A stretch of 64,000 nt of DNA, from positions 118,336 through 182,335 of the forward strand of contig BLJB01000128.1 of the NCBI GenBank assembly GCA_013423325.1, read 5' to 3'. The DNA is from Usnea hakonensis. Lineage: Eukaryota; Ascomycota; Lecanoromycetes; Lecanorales; Parmeliaceae. Made by a program: the position numbers and the translations under genes. Within the stretch, counting starts at the first letter, position 1; each line of letters opens with the position of its first letter. Below the pieces are notes generated by a model, which searched no databases, was not told where the DNA came from, and worked only from the letters and a program-made list of their open reading frames with translations. Positions 44,182-56,010 of this stretch are shown here, piece by piece.

Positions 44182-46973
44182 TCAGAAACTAAACAGACCG
44201 CTCCTCCTCTTTCCAAAGGGATAGACAACCAAAGCGCTCAGGAACAGCCCCACGGTAATCCCAATCGCGATTTGTATCATGCTGTATGCAACATTGAGGA
44301 CATCGCTGTTCACATTGACATTCGAAGTGCTGGTTGCGTTACTGATAGTTGTTGTGCCGTTGCCCCTTTGGTTTGTGAGTTGGTTGGCTGAAGTCAAACC
44401 GCTGATGAGGGCTACCTCCTGCGGCGAGGCCCGAAGGCACCTGCACGAAGATGGCGGGGAGCAACGCGGCTGCCGCCAGGCCATGGCGGAGCCGACTATA
44501 CAGGTTTCCAATGACGCCAATGGCGAGTGCACCCAGCGTGTTTGCTATTTGAGCATTTGAAGAGAAGCGCTTAGCTGAAAAATGATTGACGATGTACCCA
44601 GCAAAGGCGATGACGAGCATTATCGGCATTTGTTTGTATCTGCCGTGGTTGATGACGATGAGACATAGCGTAAAGGGGGGCACGAAGATGAATTCGAACC
44701 AGGCTGGCATCGTTGTCCTGCATATGGTGTCATTTACTGCATTTTTGTCCATGGCGCCAAAGATCGCTGTGCCAATTGTGATGCCAAAGCCGAGAAACAG
44801 AGAGTATATTACGGCGTATATCATGCGAACGGAACCGGCGACAATGTTTCGGGATTGAAGCTCAAGAGAGCCACAAAGTATCGTGTAGCCTGGTAGGATC
44901 AAGGCGATGGCAGACTGAGCAAGAGCCGAAAAGCAAAATAGCTGGCCGCCATTGATGGAACCGAAGGCTCGGGCAAGGAAGCTAGTCAGGACAGCCGCAG
45001 AGATTTCGAAAATATTAGAGTAGAGCTCCGATTTTGGGGCGAGTATAAGTTGCATGATGCCCAAGAGACAGCCAAGGAAGAAAGCAATGGGTAGATCAAC
45101 AGGTCGAGCCCCAAAAGCGAATGGTCCAACACACATGCTGGCAAATCCATATATAATCACACGGAACCAGGGTCTGTAATAGTCCTTCTTATGTATGATT
45201 TCCTCTAGGCGTTCCATCGCCTCCTCTACGCCGATTGTGTCATGGACCACCTCTTTGTACACTTCATGAGTATCACGAAGCTTTCCCAGGTTCACACCTT
45301 GCGTGGCGCGAACTATTTTGACCTCCGTTGTATGCGTCGACTGATCGTCAAACGAGATAATCATACAGCCAGGTATATAAAGGAATTGACCGTCGATCTC
45401 GAGAACTCTTGATGACATTCGCATGTACTCTATGAAGCTATCAGTAACAACGAAGCTTTGATTTGCAACATCACATACCTTCGAGCCGATGCGTCGGTGC
45501 CCCATATGTCATGAGAGCTCTGCAAATCATGATTAGATACCCCTGCCTTTGCATTGTCTCGGCAATGTGTACTTGTATCCGAATCGAGTCATCGTTTTTG
45601 ACAGCCTTCTTTTTCTTGCCCATAACCGTATCCAAAGCCGTCATGCTCAGCGGTCTGTGTTTCGCTTTTGGTCTGATGACCTTCGATGTCTGGGTGGAAC
45701 CGGTTGTTGGGTGAGCAAGGACAGTAGATGAGCTGACGAGATCTGATAAAGCCCCCGTAGACTGGCTCTGAGGATTTTTATAGTACCACTTCTGGTGCTT
45801 TGCTTTCGGAGTAGCAACGCCAGAAGACGCAGGCGAACTGGCTGGAGACGTCCCTGGAGAGTGTGTAGGCGTCGTTGCTCCTGATGGCGTTGACTCCAAC
45901 AAAGGATGAGTGTTCTCGTCGCGCCGATGGGCTGCTCGGGTAATGGCATCGTGACCAGACGGTATATGAGATAGAGCACTTCCAACTCCTTGCTCGTGGT
46001 AGAGTTTCAGAAGTGAGGAGAGGTAACCTTCACGGTATGCCTCCGGCCTGGGAACGTAGTGATTGGGATCACGCTCATATGTAGGAGTTTGGACTCCAGA
46101 CGCTGTTTCGGGCGACGTCTCAGCTGGAACCCTGAACAACCCTGGTATCCGCGAAGTCTTGTGGTGCGCGATTAGACGAGCAGCCCTAGTATAGAATCGA
46201 CCCGTCCTCCTTTTTCCCCTCTTAATGGACGCACTATCGGCTCCCTTTTCATCGTCATCGTCCGTTTCGTCTTCTATCCCAAACTTCGTGCGTTTGGTTT
46301 CCAGCTTTTCCAAGCGAATCTCGCTCAAGTCGAGCCTCATTCGCCTTTCTCCTTCAGAAGGCGGAGATGGAGGCGGTGATCTGGCAAGTGTCCTCTGCGG
46401 CCTTCGTGGAGAGGTATACCTAGACCCAGGCGCAGAGTGACTGCCCATCATACGAGAGAGGCGTTCAGCTCTGTCGTGTGCCGTCTGCTGCGATATAGCC
46501 TTCCCAACGGCTTTCTCATTCTCCTCGCCTTCGTCCTCATCAGGCCGATTCCCTTCAAGTTCAGGCTTGTCATCGTTGTGTCCGGACTCTGAGTCACTTG
46601 AAGGCAATCTCATGATCGAAGGTCTGGGTTTGGGAACTGGTGCTCTGACAGATTGTTCCACGATGCCCAGAGACTTTTCAGGGCTAGTTGCCCTTGAGAC
46701 TGAAGGAGACGTGCTTTTTACCGCTGTATTTGACCTTGACCTCGGTAACGGCTTGGGCTTTGGAGGTGGGTCGGCATCATCTCGAAGGTCGAAAGCAGCT
46801 CTCTTGTTGGAAGTGTCCATCGACTCTCCTCCTGGAGTGAAGCGTACATTATGCCTCTTCTTGGGTGGCCTTGAACCTTCTCTAGAATGATGCTTGCTGG
46901 ACTCGGCACTCTGACCTCTAGAGCTGTCTTCTTCGGGTGAGGCAGGAGAATGTGACTCTTCTGGGAAGGGCAT
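44182..46973 (-). pseudogene. ThrE/Prm10-type membrane transporter, interrupted by a one-base frameshift
   Basis: Exon 1 (45479-46973, 498 codons) encodes a hydrophilic N-terminus, then QVHIAETMQRQGYLIMICRALMTYG, the start of the ThrE/DUF1212 domain. A 49-nt intron leads to exon 2 at 45429 (EYMRMSSRVLEIDGQFLY; GVEEAMERLEEIIHKK). About ten membrane helices follow, including PVDLPIAFFLGCLLGIMQLI and MPAWFEFIFVPPFTLCLIV. At 44409-44411 three G (C on the coding strand) appear where two would keep the frame. As written the protein runs off into SPHQRFDFSQP and stops; one base less gives SLISGLTSANQL and a final helix to GKRRSGLFSF at 44182. Intact length would be about 910 residues. Family members export amino acids (bacterial ThrE) or are pheromone-regulated (yeast Prm10). 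The shift may be a sequencing error or a real mutation. Confidence 0.85.
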
Positions 46974-48170
46974 GGCTATGCCGCGAACAGTACGAATTGA
47001 CGGGCGGATTCTGTTAGTAATATATAAATAAAAGACTAAGGTCCGTTGAGAAAAGCAAGCAAAAGCAGAATGTTTCTTTGTTAGTCAATCAGCCAGGGTC
47101 ACACCATTTGCGGGGCCCTTGGTGGGGGAAAGGGTGGGAGAGATATAGAGGGATTTGAATAGGGAGAGGGACGAAAAGATGATTTTTAGGTCCTGACATA
47201 TGGATGGCATTAAACGAGTAGGTGAGAAGAGAGCAGAAGCAATGAGAGAAGTCTGTGTCATGGTGAAGAAAGCCGTTCACATTCTTGACCAACCTACCCT
47301 CGTCCAACAGTACGCGACGCCAAGCAAAGGGAGACAAAAGAAGCCTTCTGTCATCCGATTGAGCAAAATACCAACCAAGCTAATATAGGTGTAAAGTCAA
47401 AAGACGATGTTCTGGTTGATTTTCTGCCTTTCAAAGCATTCTTTTCACATTTCGATATGATGAAGATAGTAAGCAAGTGGAGACAAGACCAAGTGAAAAT
47501 TGAAAAGCTCGAAATGGCGCAATAAGTACGTCGGATTATTTTATCACCGAGCACTTATTTTTAGATGAGCCCTCGAGCCTCGGAGTCGAAGATATGAGTC
47601 TTCATTTTCAAGTCTCTGTTCCATCGCCACCAAGCTCGCTGATGGTGAATGCTGCTGAATACATCTTGGCTTTGACCCTGGAGTAGAGAGAAAACTCGAA
47701 TAACTGCGGTAGGCCCAGAATGGATACTAGGAGATGCCAAACACATATCGTATCAAGTTGCTGGTCGACCCATTACGAAATCATGCCATTGCACACCCAG
47801 CCCAAAATGCCAGACAGTCATGAATACATCGTCCCAACATGTCTTTGCTAGATAGATCTTGTTGATCTTCTCACATATTACCACTCCCGGTCAGAGGCTT
47901 GTAATTTCACGTACTGTATCAAAATCATCTGGGATTGCTGCTACAGCCCACTGAAGGAAACGGTCGTATGAGCCTTGATTCATGCCTACTAAGAGCGCAT
48001 CATACTCGCCATGTCGGCGGTCTCAAAGTCTATAGTGTCCCTCGCCGTAGGTACTATTGCTAAAGCTCTATTCTTCATCGCTCCTCCAGTAGAGTGTTCT
48101 CCAACTGTGTACTTCGTACCATGGGAAAAGTTCCTGCACCCTTTGAATATTTCCGAGGCGCGATAAAAAA
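46974..48170. other. Divergent intergenic region
   Basis: Upstream of the ThrE/Prm10-like gene (minus) and the small secreted protein (plus). Frames such as 47200-47388 (plus) and 47351-47554 (minus) show no family. Nothing else recognised. Confidence 0.45.
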
Positions 48171-48450
48171 ATGACTACCAAAAAACTCACTCTCACCTTT
48201 TCTCCTCTTCCTCCTCGTGGCCTTCACCCTAGCCCTCCCCACCCCGATGCCATCAAGAGCCCCCAGCAATGGCGTCCTCGTCCTTCCAGAAGCCGAGCAA
48301 CAGTGCGCTCAAGCGAGCTGCCCAAACCTCTTTGACACGGGTGCAGGAGGTTTAAATCGAGGCTGCTATCTTTGCGGTCCGAATCCAAGCTCACTGCTGT
48401 CACTTTTGCTTACACCGGCCGTTGGAGGTGTTTGGGGGAGCCGCGAATAG
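48171..48450 (+). pseudogene. Small secreted cysteine-containing protein, signal peptide out of frame
   Basis: The ATG at 48171 (MTTKK) runs into a tract of six A at 48180-48185. Continuing in the ATG frame gives unremarkable sequence that ends at a stop near 48333. In the frame one base away the same bases give a textbook signal peptide (SLSPFLLFLLVAFTLALP) followed by a small mature part with CAQASCPNLFD and RGCYLCGPN, ending at 48450. No ATG is available in that second frame because a TGA lies just upstream. A single-A length difference would restore a protein of about 92 residues. It is either a homopolymer sequencing error or a recent inactivation. Confidence 0.55.
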
Positions 48451-48692
48451 GAATGCAAACAGGTCTGCGACTCTTGTTGTCCTTGATTTTGAGACCAGTG
48501 CGCATTGATGGAAAAGCTGCGATATCCATGGACCTCATAAAGTTGAAATTTCTTGTGTGGCAATTGGCTGACGATCCCGACTTTCAACTTATTGTTGGAT
48601 CTCCCTGTGTACTTAAAACACGATTTGACTCTAAGGAAGCTACGTGTCTGCACCGACTGATTCTAGGAGCGAGATTTTATATGAAATTAGCA

Positions 48693-49520
48693 TTAGCCTG
48701 GAGTTTCAGATTGCCTCAGCGCAACCCTTCTTCTCCGACGAGCTGTTGCTACCCCCTGGGCATTCATGTTGGCGAGCCGAACATTTGCCACAGAGGTCCC
48801 GTTCTCTTGCGTGAACCATCCGCTCCACCATGGCACGTCTGTTCCCAGCCTGCGCATGTTTGCTTCGGCAAGTGCAAATCTCTGTACACGATTCGCGATT
48901 TCTGCCATATCATCGAGAGACTGTATCTGGGGTAAAGCATTTATCTCGGCTTTCCGCAAGACAGATGCCATTTCGGGGTCGTAATCTCCCGGAAAAGCGT
49001 GCACGCTGTGGTGGTTGCCCACCATGACTGTGAGGAACGCTGTCGGGTCGGGGTACCTCAGACTACCAATATCCGATGTTGGATCCGTGACAAAATCTAG
49101 CAGTCCTTGAATCTCCTTCGTGACAAACCCCCCCCAGCCGGCGGTCCCCAGACATTGACTAGCAACATATGCTGCCATTCCTCTAAGATCGTTGGGCACC
49201 ACCGTGAATTTGTCGATCTCGACGGGTCCACAGATATCGACGGTTATTGATATATCACCAAAACTTTGCGTGAATGGCAACTGGTGCTCATGGCGCTCCA
49301 ATTCTGGCGATGAAACATTCGAAGCGAGTGGACCCAAGTCTGAGCCATCAATAAAGTAGGTGACTGGCTCTGTGTCTTCTGGGAGTAGACTAGCAGCTTC
49401 CAAAGCTTCATCCTTTTTCAAATGGGTCCCATAGGCTCCGTTGCAGAAAAGGAAATCTGGTGCCACAGGTGTTATTGGGACAAGCGATGAGTATGAATTG
49501 ACATTGACTAGACTGGTCAT
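48693..49520 (-). CDS. Secreted-family protein, member D
   Basis: One exon, 275 residues from MTSLVNVNSYSSLVPITP; no signal peptide is seen at this start, so a first exon may be missing. The body has FCNGAYGTHL, ITVDICGPVEIDKFTVVPND, GMAAYVASQCLG, GGFVTKEIQGLLDFV, PTAFLTVMVG, FPGDYDPEMAS and DVPWWSGWF, and a basic TARRRRRVALR tail. This matches member A (22227) block for block: VVPND/IIPND, GGFVT/GGFAT, TAFLTV in both, DYDPEMA/NYDPIVA, VPWW in both, basic tail in both. Function unknown. Confidence 0.72.
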   Translation of the reverse strand: MTSLVNVNSYSSLVPITPVAPDFLFCNGAYGTHLKKDEALEAASLLPEDTEPVTYFIDGSDLGPLASNVSSPELERHEHQLPFTQSFGDISITVDICGPVEIDKFTVVPNDLRGMAAYVASQCLGTAGWGGFVTKEIQGLLDFVTDPTSDIGSLRYPDPTAFLTVMVGNHHSVHAFPGDYDPEMASVLRKAEINALPQIQSLDDMAEIANRVQRFALAEANMRRLGTDVPWWSGWFTQENGTSVANVRLANMNAQGVATARRRRRVALRQSETPG

Positions 49521-49980
49521 GATGCAAATTCAGCCGATTGAGTAGGTGTCTCTCATTGATTTTTGAGAAATGCGAACGCAGATCTTGGTTATCGGCTGCC
49601 TTCTAATAAGATCGAGTATCAGTGCAACTTATTGCGGAAACCATAGGATCAGACGTTGCATACAAGTTCTGAAACAGCGCTTCAGAGCCCTGAGCGTGTT
49701 TGTAGGAACTAGAACCCATATGACGAGACTTTCCCTAAATCTATGAAGCGAGTGATTGAAAATGGGCTACTAGTACGTGCTGCCATTATATAGGTATTGA
49801 AACCAACTGCCAGCTCTAAGATCTGCAAGTCAAGAACCTCCGCCTAGGACGATTTTCGGCTCATTCGATGTGAATTGGGCGTAGTCTGTGTATCAGACCG
49901 TAGGCTGTAGCGTGCACGATTCTCTCCATTTGATAGTCGTTAAGCGCATTGGCGTAACGACGCCGTCATGGTGCGGCATG
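49521..49980. other. Intergenic
   Basis: 460 bases between secreted member D and IMP4, both on the minus strand. Nothing recognised; a missing first exon of member D would lie here. Confidence 0.4.
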
Positions 49981-50920
49981 TCATAAATATTCCTTTTTCC
50001 TGCTCGTTCTCGTATATTGATTCATATGCCATTCCGTGTCCCCACTCTTGTTTTCTAGTGTACCACCCCTGATCTCAAACAGTCGCATTGTCATCCGAGG
50101 GCCTACCTCCGCCAGCTCGACACTCTGATACCCTGTTCGTACGAAAACGTGATGCCTTACTTCTATACTGTCTTCGATGTTTTTGAATGTCACCACTCGA
50201 CTGCCGACCTTCTGGCTTGTAGTTGCAGCCTCGCGCGGCGGAAAGAGATGCTTCAATATCTGGGCCACTCGTTTGCCAAGAGCACTGTTGAAGTTTTCAA
50301 AGATGAGGTGGGGGTAGGATTCGCTGACAGTGCCCTTTGAAGCGTTGGGGAGATCGTGACGCAGGAACACATTATGTAGCGAGAAAGACGCTGTAGGACC
50401 ATGTGGTAGATGAGAAATGGTCAGGGCTGTAGGTACACCACGATGTTCGTGAAGGAGTAGTAGGTCCGTCAAGGAGGAGGCGTTGGCGCTGGAGACGAGA
50501 TTAGGCAGAATGAGGGTACCTCTGTTGAGTCGAATGGAGGTAGGGAGTAGAAGGCGAATCTCCTTCGCGAACGCAGACAGTCGGGTGGAGGGCGAGCGTG
50601 AAGTTGTGACCAGGGGCCGGGGATCTGTAATGCCAGACAAATGTGCGTATTCATCATCGATGTCATTGTGAGCTTCGGCGCTTTCGTCAAACTTGTAATC
50701 CTCACGCAAAGTCTTATCGTTGGCTATTGCAGGGTCCAGAGGCTTTCCAGTTGCCAGAGAGGCCTTTAGCTTTGCGCGCTTCTCAGCAGTCTCTGCTTCG
50801 CGGAGGATGAGGGCACGACGGTAAAGATAATCTCTCCGCTGCCGGGCTTGTCTTCTCTGTTAGGGAAAGATTAGCAAATAGTGTCTCACGCTTTTGGAAA
50901 GAGGTGAGACCGACTATCAT
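49981..50920 (-). CDS. IMP4: U3 snoRNP protein Imp4 (Brix domain)
   Basis: Part of the small-subunit processome needed for 18S rRNA maturation; binds U3 snoRNA with Imp3 and Mpp10. Two exons on the minus strand: 50915-50920 (ATGATA only) and 49981-50856, total 882 nt, 293 residues, the family length. The start MIRRQARQRRDYLYRRALIL and RLNRGTLILPNLVSSANASS are characteristic. The Brix body includes PTALTISHLPHGPTASFSL, HLIFENFNSALGKRV and FKNIEDSIEVRHHVF, ending FEIRGGTLENKSGDTEWHMN. The six-base first exon is supported by the TAACAG acceptor and by exact family agreement, although the donor GTCGGT is unusual. Confidence 0.94.
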
Positions 50921-51305
50921 CTTGGACCTTATAACATCAAGGTCTCTGTGTGTGAATGAACGTTAATCTTCGTACAGGTACGGAAAAGAATTTAGCGGGG
51001 AAGTAGATGCCAAGACATTTGCCCGGCAAGCGGTCTTCTTTTCCCCGACCAAATCCTCCTTGCCCACCCACCCTCACACTCACTCACTACTTTACGTTCT
51101 CTTTTCGTTCCCTTGCAGCATTTAGAGCAGTACCTCTTCTCCTAGTGTGGCGCCGGACCCCGATGACTTACTCCCTCAGTCTGGCTACGGTTTTCTCGCA
51201 CAAGGCAAACCGCGAAAGTCTGGTGTGATCAGGTGCAAGAGCCGGCTCGTTCAATCTTCTTCACTTGCCAGATTGTGCCTTATACAACACATAATCCACA
51301 GCGCG
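50921..51305. other. Divergent promoter region of IMP4 and UPF1
   Basis: 385 bases shared by two RNA-metabolism genes read in opposite directions. A C-rich CCACCCTCACACTCACTCAC stretch lies at about 51067-51088. No motif can be named with confidence. Confidence 0.45.
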
Positions 51306-54300
51306 ATGGAGGGAGCCTTCACACATCTGGGGAACCATCTCATCTCCGATTCAGCATCTACAATAAACGCTGGAGACGATCTCTCTACCATCGACCCCGA
51401 CGAGAGCATCTTAGATCGCGAATACGGGAGGGGCAATTTGACTGGGGGACCCAGGAGACGTCGACATGATGATGAAGACGAGGGCACAGAAGCATTCGAT
51501 GATGACGATACGGAGAGCATGGTCAGCATGCCAGTAGATGGTATCAACGGCAAGCCGAACACAAGAGCTGAGGAAGAGAAAGAATTACCACCACATGCTT
51601 GCGCGTAAGCTCGTCATGAGTCTTACAGGGCTAGATTGTGCCTGCTAACTTTTGATTTTATATCAGATACTGTGGTATTCACAACCCAAGTTCAGTTGTC
51701 CGATGCTTGGCTTGCAGCAAGTGGTTCTGCAGTGCCCGCGGCAACACCTCCTCATCCCACATAATAAACCACTTGGTCCGCGCTCGCCACAAAGAGGTAC
51801 AGCTCCACCCTAGCTCGTCCCTGGGAGATACTGTACTCGAATGCTACAATTGCGGTACTAAAAATGTATTCCTGCTCGGCTTCATACCAGCCAAGTCCGA
51901 CACGGTGGTAGTACTTCTTTGCCGTCAGCCATGTGCATCTATGCCTTCCTCGAAAGACATGAATTGGGACGTATCGCGATGGCAACCGTTGATCGAGGAT
52001 CGATCGTTTTTGGCGTGGCTAGTCTCTTCGCCTTCCGACCAAGAACAATTGCGCGCACGCCACTTGAGTCCTCAAATGATTGCCAAACTGGAAGAAATGT
52101 GGAAGGACAACGCTGCTGCAACAATCGCAGACTTGGAGAAAGGGGCAGGTGTAGACGACGAACCAGCACCAGTGCTTCTCCGCTATGACGATGCCTACCA
52201 ATATCAGAATGTCTTCGGACCCCTAGTAAAGATCGAAGCAGACTACGACCGGAAACTGAAAGAGTCACAATCGCAAGACGGATTGATCGTTCGTTGGGAC
52301 TTTGGGCTGAATAACAAACACCTTGCTAGCTTTGTGTTGCCGAAGCTCGAGCTCGGAGACGTGAAGCTGGCTGTTGGAGATGAGATGCGCATCAAGTACA
52401 CTGGAGAGCTTCGTCCGCCGTGGGAAGGTGTGGGTTACGTGATCAAGATACCAAACAATCAATCAGACGAGGTCACCATCGAGCTTCGTGCAAAAGGCGA
52501 CCACAAGTCTGTCCCCACCGAATGCACTCACAATTTCAGCGCAGACTATGTGTGGAAAGCTACTTCGTTCGACAGAATGCAACTTGCTATGAAAACTTTC
52601 GCTGTCGACGAGATGAGTGTATCGGGATACATCTTCCATCGACTCCTGGGCCACGAAGTTGCGGCAGCACCGATGAAAACTCAGATGCCGAAAAAGTACA
52701 GTGTACCTGGACTGCCAGAGCTCAATGGCAGTCAAATCAATGCCGTCAAGAGTGTACTTCAGAAGCCTCTCAGCTTAATCCAAGGCCCTCCCGGTACAGG
52801 AAAGACTGTTACCTCGGCCACCATCATCTACCACCTTGCCAAAATCAATGGTGGTCAAGTCCTTGTCTGTGCTCCATCTAATGTGGCTGTCGACCAACTG
52901 TGCGAACGAATTCACAAGACGGGATTGAAGACTGTTCGAGTCACGGCCAAGTCTCGCGAGGATGTTGAGTCTCCCGTCGGCTTCCTTTCTCTTCACGAGC
53001 AAGTCCGCATGAACGACAGTAATACCGAATTGGTCAAGCTCAACCAGCTCAAAAGTGAGCTCGGTGAATTGTCAAGTCAAGATGAGAAGAAGTTTAAGCA
53101 GCTGACCCGCAGTGCCGAGCGTGAGATTTTGACCAACGCGGACGTTATCTGCTGTACTTGCGTTGGAGCCGGCGACCCACGTCTTGCCCGCTTCAAGTTC
53201 CGCACTGTCCTCATCGACGAATCAACACAATCCGCGGAGCCTGAGTGCATGATTCCCTTGGTGCTTGGCTGCAAGCAAGTCGTCCTTGTTGGTGACCATC
53301 AGCAGCTGGGTCCTGTCATTATGAACAAGAAAGCGGCCAAGGCCGGTTTGAACCAGTCCTTATTCGAGCGTCTTGTCATTCTTGGATGTGCTCCCATTCG
53401 ATTGAACGTACAGTACCGTATGCACCCGTGTCTTTCAGAATTTCCTTCGAATATGTTCTACGAGGGATCATTACAGAATGGAGTAACCATGCAGCAGCGC
53501 CTTCGTCGTGATGTAGACTTTCCTTGGCCAGTCATGGACTCCCCGATGGTATTCTGGTCGAATCTTGGCAACGAGGAGATTTCAGCTTCTGGGACTTCGT
53601 ATCTCAACCGCACCGAAGCATCCAACGTTGAAAAGATTATCACGCGCTTCTTCAAAGCTGGTGTGCACCCCAGTGATATCGGGATCATCACGCCCTACGA
53701 AGGCCAGCGAAGCTATGTTGTCAGCTCTATGCAAACCAATGGATCATTCAAAAAGGAAAACTACAAAGAGATCGAAGTAGCCTCCGTGGACGCTTTCCAG
53801 GGACGGGAGAAAGATTTTATCGTCTTGTCCTGCGTGCGCTCCAATGACCACCAGGGCATTGGCTTCTTGAGTGATCCTCGCCGTCTCAATGTTGCACTTA
53901 CTCGAGCCAAGTATGGTTTAGTCATTCTGGGCAACCCGAAAGTTTTGTCGAAGCACCCACTGTGGCACTACCTTCTTCTGCACTTTAAGGAGAAGAATTG
54001 CCTGGTCGAAGGGCCGCTGTCCAATCTGCAGATCTCTTTGTTGCAGTTCAGTCGTCCCAAACAGTCCTATCGCGGGCCCCAACGATATCAAATGACTTAC
54101 CAACGGGCTTCGGATCTGAGTAATGGCATGGTCAATGGTCGTAACGGCCCTCGTCAAGAGTACAATGATGCAGGGTCCCTCGGCTATATTCCGGACGATG
54201 TATCGTCGGTCCATTCATCCTCTGTAGGCGGTGGCGTTGGTGTCCCTTCTGCATACCCACACATTTTCTCGGGGTTCCAAGAGACCTGGCCGACTCTGAA

Positions 54301-54640
54301 TGGACGCCGGACGAATGGTATGAAAAGCCGAGCGGGCACGGAGAGCATTGCAGGCGAGTCTGTCGCTGCCAGTGAGTCGGACATCAACGGACCTGCCAGC
54401 ACTGTTGACGGAAAAGGCGGAGTCAGTCTGACCGGACTCAGCATCAATGATGCGAAACAAGCTAGTCTGAACCAATCGGATCGTCTGAAGCGCTATGTGG
54501 AATCTGGAGGACGTGCTGGCGACGGCAGCGTGTTTGGGGGAAGCTCGGCCAGCAGTCGGGTCCCTCGCGGAGATGACGACGACGCTCGAAGCGTCTCTAC
54601 AGCCTTTGCTAGCCAAGTTGGGCTTGGCAACTACGATTGA
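51306..54640 (+). CDS. NAM7: UPF1/NAM7 RNA helicase (nonsense-mediated decay)
   Basis: ATP-dependent 5'-3' RNA helicase that drives nonsense-mediated mRNA decay with Upf2/Upf3. Two exons: 51306-51604 and 51667-54640, total 3273 nt, 1090 residues, the usual length. After an acidic N-terminus the Cys/His-rich Upf2-binding domain begins at about residue 98 (HACAYCGIHNPSSVVRCLAC). The SF1 helicase core has motif I GPPGTGKT (~472), motif II DEST (~617), GDHQQLGPV, QYRMHPCLSEFPS, and motif V/VI VDAFQGREKDFIVLS and LNVALTRAKYGLVI. The C-terminus is Ser/Gly-rich, with SQ dipeptides few. Very confident. Confidence 0.97.
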
Positions 54641-56010
54641 TGTGACATTTGAAGGCTACTCAGGAGACACGGTGGTTGATTAATGGAATCCTACTAAAAG
54701 CCCCAGATACAACAATCAATGATAAGGCTAGATGCTCTTGCATGGCCTTGAATGCTCGTAGCGGTCATGGCATACGGTGAGAGATTGCGGGTCTTGATGA
54801 GCGCTACCAGGCTTCAGAGAAAGCTGCAAAGCTCATCAGCCAGCCGCAGAAATGTTAATGCGTGCAAATGACGGTGCGTGTGAGGAGGATTGGTTGCTGC
54901 CAGGGACGTCGAGTCCTTGAAGCAACAGTCTCTTCCGTGTCAGATCAGATGGAATTACAGCTTTGTGGTGGTTGATTACGGAGGGATAGCGATCATTTGC
55001 GCAGTCTCAGGTCTTGCCCCGTCTAATCAAGTCATGCCCCGAGAGTGTCCGGGCGACGGGGCAAGACGCGTGCTTTTTGCCAGCCCGTTTGGGCTTCCTG
55101 CATGCGCAGGACCTACTTTCCTTGAAGCATGGTGCATTTGATAGATAAAGATAGGTAGCCAGTCGAGTTGCGAATCCAAAAACAGTCTCTACTAGGATCT
55201 CGGTGGGATTTTGAATGGTTCTAAGTGACAGGGGATATTGCGCGATTAATAAAGTGGTACCGGCCAAATCGCAAAGTTCCGCTCGTTGCATTCTTGGTAA
55301 AGGAGTAAGGCAGGAGAGTGGTTGATTCGACATGCAACATTGCATGCGGCTTTCTTTGGGAGCTCCATTGATCAGCCCGAACTTGTCCAGGAGCCAGGAG
55401 CCAGGAGCCCGAAGATGGAAATGAATCCAGGCATTCGGATGGATATGCGTTCCAATCTTCTTTGCAGTTTCCTCTGGTCTCGGAGATTATATAGCGAAGA
55501 AGATAGCCGTTGAATGTTTCAGTGAGACATGCTAGTAACAAGATTGTATTATTGCCTAGGTACGTACTCGTATAATATAAATAAAGTAATAAAGTATCTG
55601 ATGGATGCGCTTTACAAATTACAGGGGGCGTATCTCCACGCTCAGTTGGCTCTAGTATAAAAGCCACCATGCTGCATTCATATCCAAGGCCTAAAGGGGA
55701 AAATGATCGTCAATTGAATAGTTTCAGGAGAGCGGGTTCGGTGGGTATAGAGTTTGAGGCTAATCAAGAAAGATTAGAGGGTAGATATCATCCAATCAAA
55801 TATCTTGGATCTGTAAATGTCATCATGGGACCCAACATATTTTAAAGCATGCCTTGATCCTACTAACCAGATCTATATGCTTTAGCGAGACTAGTATCCT
55901 CCAAGTCAGCCGCCACATTTGACCTTCCCTATTATTAAGTATTTTTATTATTATTATCATTTTATTACCACTGCTGCTACTACTTTACTACTGTTACTCC
56001 TACTGCAATC
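54641..56010. other. Intergenic, 1.4 kb
   Basis: No coding frame recognised. Contains a tandem AGGAGCC repeat at about 55390-55410 and an AT-rich TTATTATTATC/ACTACTACTGTT stretch at about 55940-56000 just before the next start codon, probably in its leader. Confidence 0.5.
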
